NCBI RefSeq assembly: GCF_002878395.1
Contig: NC_061111.1
Span: forward strand, 28,864,356-28,928,355
Length of the DNA stretch: 64,000 nt
Direction of reading: 5' to 3'
Source: Capsicum annuum
Lineage: Eukaryota; Streptophyta; Magnoliopsida; Solanales; Solanaceae
A model generated the notes under the pieces. That model saw nothing but the letters and a program-made list of their open reading frames with translations, searched no databases and was not told the DNA's origin. Every line of letters starts with the position of its first letter. Within the stretch, counting starts at the first letter, position 1. Shown piece after piece: positions 54,157 through 64,000 of the stretch. The translations under genes were made by a program, and so were the position numbers.

Positions 54157-56780
54157 GGAAAAGGACATGAACTGATCATTTTAAAAAGAAATGGCCCACA
54201 CTATGAAAATATGGACAATTGAAGTCAATCGGCCCAATTTATTTTTTTTTTTAGCCACTTAGCCCAAAACCACTCTCCTTACACAATTAAGGAAATTAAA
54301 TACTCTTTATAGTTGTTACTCTTAAATCACTTTTCTTTTCTAAATATACTTTCTCAAATCTTCTTTTTTTCTCCTCTATTATGCATCAATCAATCTACTG
54401 TATTTTATGATCAATATCAAAAATTGATTTGTTGTTTCTTGCATTGGATCATTGAAAACTATGAACATGAAGCAAAAAATAAGAAATAAAGAAAAGTTAA
54501 AATTAATGGGTAAAGCGGTCAATTTTGACCTCAAATTTGTTGTTAATGATGATTATTTTACAAAATCATTACATACAGGTTTGTACTTGAAGCAATGTCA
54601 TAATTCTTTAAACTTGAAGAAGAAAAAAATAAAATAATGAGGTTTTAAGGTAAGAGAAAAGTCATGTCTTGGTCCATGTTCTTCTTAGAGGCTGATTCAA
54701 TCACGGTGAGTCAGAGTTGTTCTTCTTAGAGGCTGACTCAACCACGGTGTTTTGATGCATGTAAAGATAAAAAAAAAAAGAATATGCCAATAGATACTCT
54801 TTTATACCAGATTGATACACATTTTTTAAAAGAGAGAAGGGGAACCTTTGCATGCACATATAGTCTTTATACCCAATTGATACTCTTTTATATCAGTTTG
54901 ATACACTTTTATACTACATTGATACACTTTTTAAAAAAAAAAAAAAAAAGGGGAACCTATGGATACATATACAGTCTTTATACCCATTTATTACATTTTT
55001 ATGTCACATTGATACACTTTTATACTACATTGATATACTTTTTTAAAAAGGGAGAGAAAATTCTTTGCATGCACATGCAATCCCTATACTCAGTTGATAC
55101 TTTTTTATACCACATTGATACACTTAAATTCAACATCAGATATCCACTGACCTCCCTATTTTATTATTATTGAAACTAAAACTGAAGTTGAAGCTATTAT
55201 TTTGTATCAATTTTGAGCAAATTTACAATGGGAAAAAATTATAGGAAGCTAATTGAATGCAAATATTAATGATACTAAATAATGAAAAATGAGAGTAATT
55301 CTTTTTCATATATTTTGATGATGAATGCTTTTAACAAAAAGTGAATTATCAACATTTTATAGAATTTAGGACAGAATAAATAATTTAACATAAAATATTA
55401 AAACTTCATACACGTTTAATAAATATCTACACAAATTTTCTAACATGTATTTTTAGGAAAAGAAAACTACTAAGGTTAAAAAAGAAATAGTTTCAATTTC
55501 TTTTGTATAGTTTAATATGAAGGAAAATAATTAAGTTAAATAAAGTGAAGGGTATTTTTGTAAACAAACTATCTATTCTTAAAAAGAATGCAATACATAT
55601 TATTTTTAATAGGGAAAAGGACATGGGATGGCCATTTAAAAAAAATGGCCCACATTTGAAAAGGTGGATATGCTGTAGCCAGTCGGCTAAAGTAATTCTC
55701 CTTTTTAGCCATTTGGCTCAATTGGGCACATGCAGTCTTTATACTCAATTGATACACTTTTATACCACATTGATACATTTTTATATTATATTGATACACT
55801 TTTTAAAAAAGCGTAAGAAAATTCTATGCAAGCACATACAGTCCCTATACCCAATTGATACTCTTTTATACCATACTGATACACTTTTATACTATATTAA
55901 TACACTTACAGTATCCATATACTCAATTGATACTTTCTTATACTAGATTGATACACTTTTAGAATGCATGTAAAAACTATATAGAGTCGTATAAAATATG
56001 TATCTAAATACTAATTGCAGTTAAAAATTATATAGAATGTGTATAAAAATACTATAATTATTATATAGAATATGTATATGTATAGAAAATGTATCGTTAT
56101 TATATAAATATATATCTTTAATAATTGTATTATATTAAAAGTATATGATATTGTATTTTACTATAGTATAAATAAGTAAAACTAAACAAAACAAATAGTA
56201 CATTATTTTAATAATGTTATATCACTTAAAAAAGATTGTCATGTAAATGGTTTAGAATAAAATTATAAATCTACCTAAAAGTTCAGTTGAATTGACTAAC
56301 GTCTACTTTGACTTTTGAAAGTGAAATGGACTAAACTTTGCATTATATCTCAATCAATCTGAACATGACTAAAGTTGACTAAATAATTTGTTTATTTGTT
56401 TGTATCTGTGTTATCTTAAATTAAATTGCTTCCACACAAATCTCTACTAAAAATTACTATAATATTTCACACAATGGCACAAAAATTGACATAACAAGAT
56501 GTTCAAGTTCCAACAGTAATAATCCAAAAAAAAAAAAAGAATCCAAATGCGGATTAAAGTACAATAGGACACTATAATAATATGTTATTGTGAGATGCTA
56601 AAAAAGAAAATGAGCCAAAAAAATATGGGTCATTAAAGATGAAAAGTCGGCGGCCCAATACATAAAACGAAAAGGGTCGAATTGTGATGCTTAATGGCTA
56701 TTTTCTGGGTTTTTAAATTTAGATGTTAATTTTGTGGAACTATTTTAGTTTTATGTGTTATTTTTGTTATTTTCCCTTTT
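54157..56780. repeat. AT-rich composite repeat, probably a non-autonomous DNA element
   Basis: GGGAAAAGGACATG..T.ATTTAAAA...ATGGCCCACA occurs at about 54157 and again at 55612, as a long direct repeat. The right side near 56760 ends GTTATTTTCCCTTT, which could be its inverted counterpart. No protein motif is present. A longer frame at 54784-55173 lies in the tandem array below. Confidence 0.45.
54784..55966 (+). repeat. GATACAC-rich array
   Basis: Units of about 100-120 bp contain TGCATGCACATA-like, AGTCTTTATACCCA, TTGATACTCTTTTATA and CATTGATACACTTTT blocks in fixed order. At least six units lie at about 54788, 54850, 54960, 55070, 55730 and 55830. The array is split by an unrelated AT-rich piece at 55140-55730. 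Confidence 0.75.
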
Positions 56781-57340
56781 TAATATCACAAACCAAACAA
56801 CCATTAAATAATAATACCAACATAACTAATCCAGGACAACTACTCCCAGTATAACTAATCCCAGCATAACTTGTTTTCAAACCAAACGACCCCTTATACC
56901 TCACACCAAACGACCTCGAAGGCTTAAAGAAGCTGAGGTTTAATTTGTATCATACATCGTATAAGAGTAATATGTTTAAACTTTATTTGGAGAAGATCAT
57001 TTAGGTCATCACAAGATGTAAGGCACGATCACTTTATAATAGTATCCTTCTTTATAATAGTACGTTCTTTAAAAAAGTCACTCCTCCATAACAAGCATGG
57101 TCTTGATATCCTTTATAATGATTTTTAACTTTTCTTTATTCTAACTTAAAATAAGTGTTCAAAAATATCTTTTTATCTTATATAGAATTTAAATATTATA
57201 AAATATTTTAAAATTATTTTATTTAAAAACACCTAAATTAAGTCAATTCAAATGTACTGTGAGTTTCTTGTATATATATATATATACAGACACACTAGAT
57301 GTCAAGGGCCCGTGCAATATATGCTATTTTCTTATCTCAA
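56781..57340. other. AT-rich DNA, no gene
   Basis: Contains CAAACCAAACGACCCC near 56878, similar to the MITE end at 29932, and a TA run at 57272. Nothing else supported. Confidence 0.4.
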
Positions 57341-58340
57341 TTTATGTGACACAACTAGAATTTAGAAATTGTTAACTATTGTAAGTTAGAATACTTTTTA
57401 TGCAATTTTCAAATAATACATGTTACTCTCCTTATTCAAATTTTTGTAGCCTCGATAGTCTATTATATTTTAAAAATAATTTAAGTTTTTAATTGTTGAA
57501 ATTTATAATACCTTTTTTCTTTTTCAACTCAAGTGACACTGATATGATTTCGACAGTCCACCAAATATTTTATATTTTTAAATTTTTTTAGGTTGTTAAT
57601 TATTATGATATATAGTATTTTTCTACGTATGTTTTTTAAAATGTATAATAGATTAAACTATTTTTTAGATATTTTAAATTGTTAACTATTGTAATTTATA
57701 ATACTTTTTGATGTAATTTTCAAACAATACATATTATTCTTCTTGTTCAAACTTTTGTGTCATTGATAATCAATTATATTTTTAACTATTTCAATTTAAG
57801 CGACACTAATATAATTTCGTGAGTCAATCAAATGATTTATATTTTTTAAATATTTTAAGTTGTTAATTATTGTGATATATAGTATTATTCACGTATTTTT
57901 CTAGAATATATAACAGATTAATTTTTTAGATATTTTAAGCTATTAAATATTGTACTAATTTAATTTAAGTGCACTGATATAATTTTGAGAGTCAGTCAAA
58001 TATTTTATTTTTTGAAATATATAACAAATTAAAAAAATAAGACAAACAAATTAAAATGGATGAAAAAATGAAGGCAAGGGAAAAGACCAATGAAGTTGTG
58101 CCAAAGGAAACAAATTGACCTTTAAATTTTTAAAGTTGTTAATCATTGTGATTTGTAAAAGAAAATTACGTAATTTTTAAAAAATATATAACAAATTAAA
58201 TTATTTTTCAGATATCTTAAGTTGTTAACAATTATAATTTATAATACTTTTTACGTAATTTTCAAATAATATATGCTATTCTCCTTGTCAAAAATTTTGT
58301 GGCATTGATAGCCAATTATATTTTAAAAATAATTTAATTT
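57341..58340. repeat. Degenerate repeat with about 300-bp units
   Basis: The block TTGTTAACTATTGTAA..TA.AATACTTTTT..G.AATTTTCAAA.AATA recurs at about 57368, 57680 and 58220. Between the copies TCAATTTA.GTGACAC-type pieces are present, which are common in plant MITEs. The units are about 20% different. Confidence 0.65.
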
Positions 58341-59185
58341 TTAAATCATTCTGATTTGTAATACTTTTTCTTCTATTTTGATTTAATTGACACAGTTGTT
58401 AGATGACATAATAATTAATTAAGAGTGATATAATAAAATGATGATTCAAGCAGCAAAACAAATATGTTTTAAATGATTCATAATAACTAATTAAAAGTGA
58501 TATAGCAAAATTATTATAAAAGAATATCTGTGAAAAAAAATTAAGTGGGCCTCATATAACATGTCAAGTTAATTTAACAATAAATAATATTATTTTTTTA
58601 ATACTTAGATGACTTTATAATATTTTTTTAATATTAATTCCCTAATACTTAGATGGTTTATAATAATTAATCAGGGGTGATATAGTAAAAGTACGATTGA
58701 AGCAGGTGAAACAAACATGTCATAAATTTCTATTTTACCTTTTTTATTAAATATTATTGATCTTCTAATATTTGAATGACATATAATAATTATTAAGGAG
58801 TGATATAATAAAATCACGAAGTAAACAACTGAACAGTTGGTAAGCAGCAATCCTAAGCTGCTTTCCCATTCACTCTTATATTATAATTATAAAGTAATTC
58901 AATATTAATTTTTTAATAATTAGATGACTTATAATAATTAATTAGGGCTGATATAGTAAAATTACGATTGAAGCAGATGAAGTCGACATGTCATAAATGT
59001 CTATTTTACTTTTTTTTTATTATTAAATATTATTAATTTTTTAATTATAGAGTAATATTTAAATGATATATAATAATTATTTAGGGATGATATAGTAAAA
59101 TTACGGAACAAACAGCTTAACGGTCGGCAAGCAACACAACCCTAAGCTGCTCTCATTCACTCTTATATTATAGAGTAAAATATAA
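58341..59185 (+). repeat. Tandem duplication of about 270-290 bp
   Basis: GATTGAAGCAG.TGAA...ACATGTCATAAAT.TCTATTTTA and, further on, CCTAAGCTGCT.TC..ATTCACTCTTATATTAT appear twice, at 58695/58966 and 58853/59140. A third worn copy precedes them near 58445. Confidence 0.75.
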
Positions 59186-59269
59186 TTATTTGAAAAACTG
59201 CCACTTATGGTCGGTTTCTATGGAAAAATTAGAAATTTAATAAATCATATAATATTTATAGTAACATTC
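59186..59269. repeat. Left remnant of the subterminal-repeat element (probable CACTA)
   Basis: GCCACTTATGGTCGGTTTCT near 59202 is the same kind of motif as the CGACCACAAGT repeats at 63500-64000. The solo LTR at 59270 separates the two parts. Confidence 0.4.
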
Positions 59270-61576
59270 TGTAACATCCCGCACCTTCGAGCTAGAATTT
59301 AGACCATCATTCCTACGCGTATAGATCCGAACCAAATGATTCTTTGTTAATATATATGTTATGATCAACTATAAGTGTGGGAATACCTTTGCATATGAAT
59401 TGAGGTCACAAATACCTCCTAACTCTAAGACGAGTTGAAAACATTTCTATCGATTAAGTTTAAGTGAACGTTTAAACATGGGTCAAATTTCATCGACTAT
59501 TACCCCTAGAATATAATGAGTTAGAGAGCCTATTATATATCAAATGAAAGGTCTTCAAAGTAGCTTTCCAAAGATACCAATTTCGCCTCAATCCAATAGC
59601 CAAGCGAAAAGTTATAACTTTGTAAAATGGAGTGCGTCGCCTAGCAATCGCCTAAGGCTACTGGAATTGTTGTGCCATGGGCAATGTGTCGCCCAACCCA
59701 TTTCGGACGATGGGCAATGCGACGCCCAACCTATTTTGGGCGATGGACAATGCGTGGCACTACCTAGCTTAGGCCATAGGCAATGTGCAGCATGCCATAT
59801 GGCCCAAGGGCGTAAAAACTTTATTTTTAAGTCATTTTAAGGGCAACCAAGTCTTTTAACATTTCAAAACTGTCCCTAATCATCCTTAAACAAAATTAAG
59901 CTTATTAGTAACGTTTTAACTCTCTTAAAATCCCTAACATCTTTCAAGAACATAATAGGAGAAAAACAACTTAGGGTTAAGCATTCAATCTCAAGGGATC
60001 AATTCTTTGCGAATTCTTCATCGATTAAGGTACGTGGGACTATCCTAAACCTCATGGAAATTGATTTTACTATTTTTAAATTAGTTTTAAAGTATATATA
60101 TATATATATATATACAAACGAATTTGGGTTCAAGATTGTTGATGATTATGCGTTAAGGATTTCATATTGTTATAAAGAAATTGTGAAGATTGTGATGTAA
60201 TGCTTTAAACTTGAATTGTTTTCTTTTGATCTTGTGATGCTAACATTGATAAATTAATGAGAGCATGGGACGTTTTATTTTCTTTTTTACTACAAACTCC
60301 ATGAATTTCAAGTTGTGAATTGATCTTATAAACTGTGAAGAGCTTGAGCCTATTGATGAATTACTATGTACAAATTATTTTATCTTTTCGAGATAATGAG
60401 AAGGTGTTCAACTTGTGTTGTGAACAATCATGTTTTTTCATAAGAATGGTTTTAAGTTGAAAGAAGAGATGGCCACCATAGATAAAAGCATTGTAGAGAA
60501 AATTATTGTTTTTGAATATTTTGAATGGTGAACTTTCGTTTGATAATTGAATTATTTTGGGTGGTCAATAAACGTCTTTGAAGTAAAATAAGGACGGTAG
60601 AGATGTGTGATATGACTTACAAGTTTGGGTACGACGATACCCTATTTTTGATGTGCCCGAATGATATTAAGAAAGAAAGAACTTTTCAAAGAAGATATGA
60701 TGGTTTAAAGAATTTAAAATTGGGATTAAGAGAGTTAGATGATTACCCGAAGAAGCCACGAGTCAAACGACTCATTGTCCAAAATTGTGATTTACCGACA
60801 CGGGTTTATAATACCTGAAAGGAAAATTATACACTGGCGACGGCCCACTGGCGTAGTAGAAAAGCAAAGACTCCAACCCTTGCGACAAACTTGGGTTGGG
60901 GGCTTGGCCGCTGAGTCAAGGGCGGATTCCATACAACCCGTAGAATAACAAAGTTGTAGGATGTACTATCTAGCTCAAAAGTAAGACAGAGAGTAGAGTC
61001 CTAAATTGTAGATTGTGTTTTGAAGGTTTCAGATTATGCCCATGTGTTTTCAACTATTTCAAGATGATATATGATTTATGAAATGCTCTCACTTATGTTT
61101 TATAAAAATGCATACTTTGTTTTTGGATTGTTCTGCATACCAGTACATCTGTATTGACCCTTTATATATCAGGATCTGAGGCACAGTCCTGGGGTTCCGC
61201 TGAGCAATAGAGTTGTTTGGTCAGAAGTTGCAGTTGGTGAGCCTCCCTTATTTCAGAAGGCCTAGTTATAAGTCATTGTTATTTTATTTTGAATCATGGT
61301 CCAACTGGGGGCCTTGCCCCAGTTTCAGACATATGTTGTTTCAAAATTGTTAAAGATTTCGCAGACTGGTGTAATGTATTTTCAAAGGTTTATAAATCAA
61401 ATTTCATATCGTTCAGTTGAAGTAAGATTATGACCATGTTTCCGTATTGTTATGTATTTCCGCATTTGTCATATAGTATATGAATTGTGTATATGATTTC
61501 CAGTTAGAGAAGGGGTCTCGGGCCCTCTTGGTTCGGGATGCTCGTCACGGCCAGGGCCTCGGTTTGGGTCGTGACA
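59270..61576 (+). mobile_element. Solo LTR of a Ty3/gypsy (Del/Tekay-like) element
   Basis: It starts TGTAACATCCCGC and ends GGGTCGTGACA, the usual ends of large Solanaceae gypsy LTRs. Flanks CATTC (59265-59269) and TATTC (61577-61581) agree at four of five bases. No internal region or second LTR is next to it. Length is 2307 bp. Short open frames inside (59544-59840, 60603-60818) are chance or LTR-typical and not genes. Confidence 0.85.
59676..59807 (+). repeat. Four 33-bp tandem units in the solo LTR
   Basis: CATGGGCAATGTG.CGCCCAACC-type units begin at 59676, 59709, 59742 and 59775, exactly 33 bp apart. They are GC-rich in an AT-rich setting. The step is a multiple of three and the surrounding frame is open, giving 11-residue GQC.AQP repeats, but no gene is implied. 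Confidence 0.92.
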
Positions 61577-61942
61577 TATTCAATAATTTAATGCAATGTA
61601 TATATAAATTGGATAATTAGTTATTTTACCATTACACTAACACAAGCAGTATATTTTCTAAACCATATAAAAATATTACTGCATTTCGTAAATTAGGATA
61701 AATTTTTGGTTGATTAGCTTTTAAATACGATATTATATACCACGTAATACAACAAATTAATCAAATGAATTAACAGTTAGCTTGCTTACGTTATTATAAC
61801 TTCAACAGTATATCCTTGGTATACATTAACACGAGTAGTATATTTCCTCAATGGTATGAATCAACGTATTAGTCAAAATACTTGAATATATAGATCAGTT
61901 TGCTAGCTTTTGATTACTACGTACATCACTGCACAATTTATA

Positions 61943-61943
61943 C

Positions 61944-61978
<35 letters not shown>
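61943..61978 (+). repeat. TA microsatellite
   Basis: An uninterrupted TA run of about 16 repeats. Confidence 0.95.
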
Positions 61979-61979
<1 letters not shown>

Positions 61980-62836
61980 GATCGATTATTATCTTCGAAA
62001 TACATATTATATACATCACATACACAAGTATATTACCCCATAATACAACGTATTTTACATATACTTAGGTGAATTATTAGTTTATCTTACGTTATTATAT
62101 ATACCTCAATAGAATATTATTACCTCAATCAATCAGTCATATAATATCAGTGTATTCAATATATAACTGGATACATTTAGTTGATTTTTGAATACGTACT
62201 ACGTATATCACTATATGAGATATACATACATATATATAAATGTAAGCTTTGAACTACGTACTACGTACATCACTACATAATATATACATATATACTTATA
62301 TATATATAAACACACACACACTGTTGACTATCAAATTCTAATGCATACTATATAGATCAAATACACCAATATACTACTTCATAATGTAACGTATTTCATA
62401 TATAATCAGATGAATTATCGGTTAGTTTATTTTACGTTGTTATAAGACCAACCGAATATTATTACCTCGATTGACTGATCGTGTGATACCAACCTATTTA
62501 ATATATAATTGAATACATTAGTTAGCTTTTGACTACGTACTTCATACATCACTACATGATACACAAATATATATATACACACACACACACACACTCACAC
62601 TTTATCGACTATTAGGTTGTAAATACGTAGTATCTACAACACATACACGAGTATAGTATCCCGTAATGCAACACATTTCATACATGCTTTGATGAGTTAT
62701 CGATTAATTTGATTAACTTGCACTAATAAAACTTCAATTTACTACAGTATAGTATTACTTTGATCGTTTTAAATCAAAGTGTTCAATATATACTTGGATA
62801 CATCCAATTATAGCTTTTGACCTTTTGCAATACACG

Positions 62837-62870
<34 letters not shown>

Positions 62871-63077
62871 GTATGTATATAGTTATACATCAAATATACA
62901 TTAGTATATAATTACCACATACACAATTGTATATACTCTGACAAATTAATAGTATTATATTACTATAACTTCAACAACATATTATTAATACCTCGATCGT
63001 ATGATATTAACATACTATTTAATATGTTTAGATAGATTCAGCTAGTTTTGACTACTCCGTTCATCGATCACAACATG

Positions 63078-63103
63078 ATCTCTCTCTCTCTCTTTCTCTC
63101 TCT

Positions 63104-63161
<58 letters not shown>

Positions 63162-63162
63162 C
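63078..63162 (+). repeat. Compound CT/CA/TA microsatellite
   Basis: Consecutive TC, AC (about 19 units) and AT runs. Confidence 0.95.
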
Positions 63163-63350
63163 TCTTGAATGCCTATTATATACATCACATGCACAAGTGT
63201 ATTACCTCATAATACAACTTATTCATTATATTTTAATGAATTATTGATTATATATGTACCTTATAATAACTCCAATAGTAAATTATTACCTCGACCGTAT
63301 GATATTAATATATTCAATATACAAAGATTATGTTTAACGAAATTTAATAC

Positions 63351-63490
63351 GATGAAAACTATCTTTATTTTATATATTGAAACATAAGTAAAAAATAAAG
63401 ACTATGCTTAGCATAATTTATTTATTTTAATTCATATGTTTCTTAGTATAGTTTTTTATAAAGTTTAAATTTAATTCATTATTATTATTA
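63351..63490. other. AT-rich spacer
   Basis: Simple AT-rich sequence ending in an ATT run. No gene. Confidence 0.6.
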
Positions 63491-64000
63491 TTATATAGGT
63501 TACCGACTACTTGTGGTCAGTACAATTTTAAAAAATCTGTAATATATATTAAAAATATATTTGATTTACATATAATAATTGAAATATATTTTCTTAATAA
63601 AAAATCGACAACAAGTTTCTATTTTTGCGTAGTGTTTTTAATTTATTATTTTTTAATGAAAATCTACCGCTTGATCACTTTTTCAAAAAAAAATTGAATT
63701 TTTAATTTTTTTAAATTAGAAAGCGACCACAAGTAGTAGGTTTCAGTAAATATTTTCTTTTTGAGTTTTTTAATCAAAAAACGATCATAAGTAGTCGCTT
63801 ATCTATAAATATGTTTAATTTAACTTTTTAAAGAAAAAGGTCGCATTTTTCAAAATATTTTCTTTTCCATTTGTGTAAATAATTTTCTTCTTAAATTTGT
63901 TTAATCAAAACACGACCACAAGTGATCGTTGGTTTAAAAATATTTTTCATTTAAATTTTTCATCACATTTTTTTTAAATCATAAATCGACCACAAGTGTC
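63491..64000. repeat. Subterminal repeats of a probable CACTA element (runs off the window)
   Basis: The motif CGACCACAAGT.GTCG and its complement occur at about 63509, 63725, 63781, 63913 and 63985, in both orientations, in T/A-rich spacers. Dense short inverted motifs of this kind are typical of CACTA (En/Spm) subterminal regions. The terminal CACTA sequence itself is not in the window, so the assignment is inferred. Confidence 0.5.

Larger units (their letters stand above)
61727..63350 (+). repeat. Satellite-like array with embedded CA/TA microsatellites
   Basis: A core CATCACATACACAAGTATATTAC...ATAATACAAC.TATTT recurs at about 62008, 62352, 62634, 62886 and 63178, with a partial first copy at 61735. 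Each unit also has AATTAT(C/T)G(A/G)TTA, TACCTCGAT and TCAATATATA.T.GGATACAT pieces. The unit length varies from 250 to 345 bp because TA and CA runs expand in each. Confidence 0.85.

Noticed and set aside
54784..55173. 129-codon open frame rich in Tyr, Leu and His
   Set aside because: It is made by the GATACAC tandem units; the repeated peptide follows the DNA repeat and nothing else.
59544..59840. 98-codon frame with Cys-containing repeats, at first sight a small secreted protein
   Set aside because: It lies within a solo LTR and the repeated part is the 33-bp tandem array; no signal peptide at the start.
60603..60948. Overlapping basic frames in the solo LTR
   Set aside because: They lie in the LTR body, overlap in two frames and show no domain.

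Overview
The window is nuclear DNA of a flowering plant, most likely a member of the Solanaceae. The main clues are TS-type SINE fragments with their (TTG)n tails, long gypsy LTRs of the kind common in Solanum and Capsicum, and introns and AT content typical of that family. The only intact host gene I can defend is one intronless CBL-interacting protein kinase (CIPK) at 30501-31946. Almost everything else is transposable-element DNA of several ages, much of it nested.

Layout. 1-1924: the end of a Ty3/gypsy LTR cut by the window edge and inserted into a Ty1/copia element. 1925-about 7255: that copia element (copia-1), broken by stops and frameshifts and by a 961-bp MITE. 7256-12775: AT-rich repeats, a hAT MITE, GATACAT-rich DNA, a SINE tail and possible broken host exons. 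12776-16274: a hAT element with a perfect 8-bp target duplication and a decayed transposase. 16347-17394: a miniature LTR element derived from copia. 19380-29418: a 10.0-kb Mutator-like element (MULE) with a perfect 9-bp target duplication, long inverted ends, a MURA-type transposase on the minus strand, a DUF1985-type gene followed by an acidic reading frame on the plus strand, and a large fold-back between them. 30501-31946: the CIPK gene. 32625-36845: copia-2 (Tnt1/Tork-like), with a clean Stowaway MITE in its reverse transcriptase and a deleted 3' end. 37195-37790: a LINE-type RNase H fragment.

38417-53746 is a three-level nest. A chromovirus-type gypsy element on the minus strand carries, inside its integrase, a second gypsy-type element (39478-49453) with 2.7-kb LTRs that encodes only a gag. 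The left LTR of that second element carries a 1484-bp Mutator-type element (40896-42379) that appears to have captured the 5' part of a host gene. 53747-59180: AT-rich repeats with GATACAC-type arrays and MITE-derived tandem units. 59190-64000: subterminal-repeat-rich DNA, probably part of a CACTA element, holding a 2.3-kb solo gypsy LTR and a satellite whose units carry CA/TA microsatellites.

No genes here form a working pathway. The kinase would act with CBL calcium sensors. The remaining proteins are remnants of transposition enzymes. The most notable observations are the complete but pseudogenised MULE with its DUF1985 partner and fold-back, the gag-only LTR element, and the gene-capturing MULE. 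Family names rest on motifs I read in the translations; I ran no database search.
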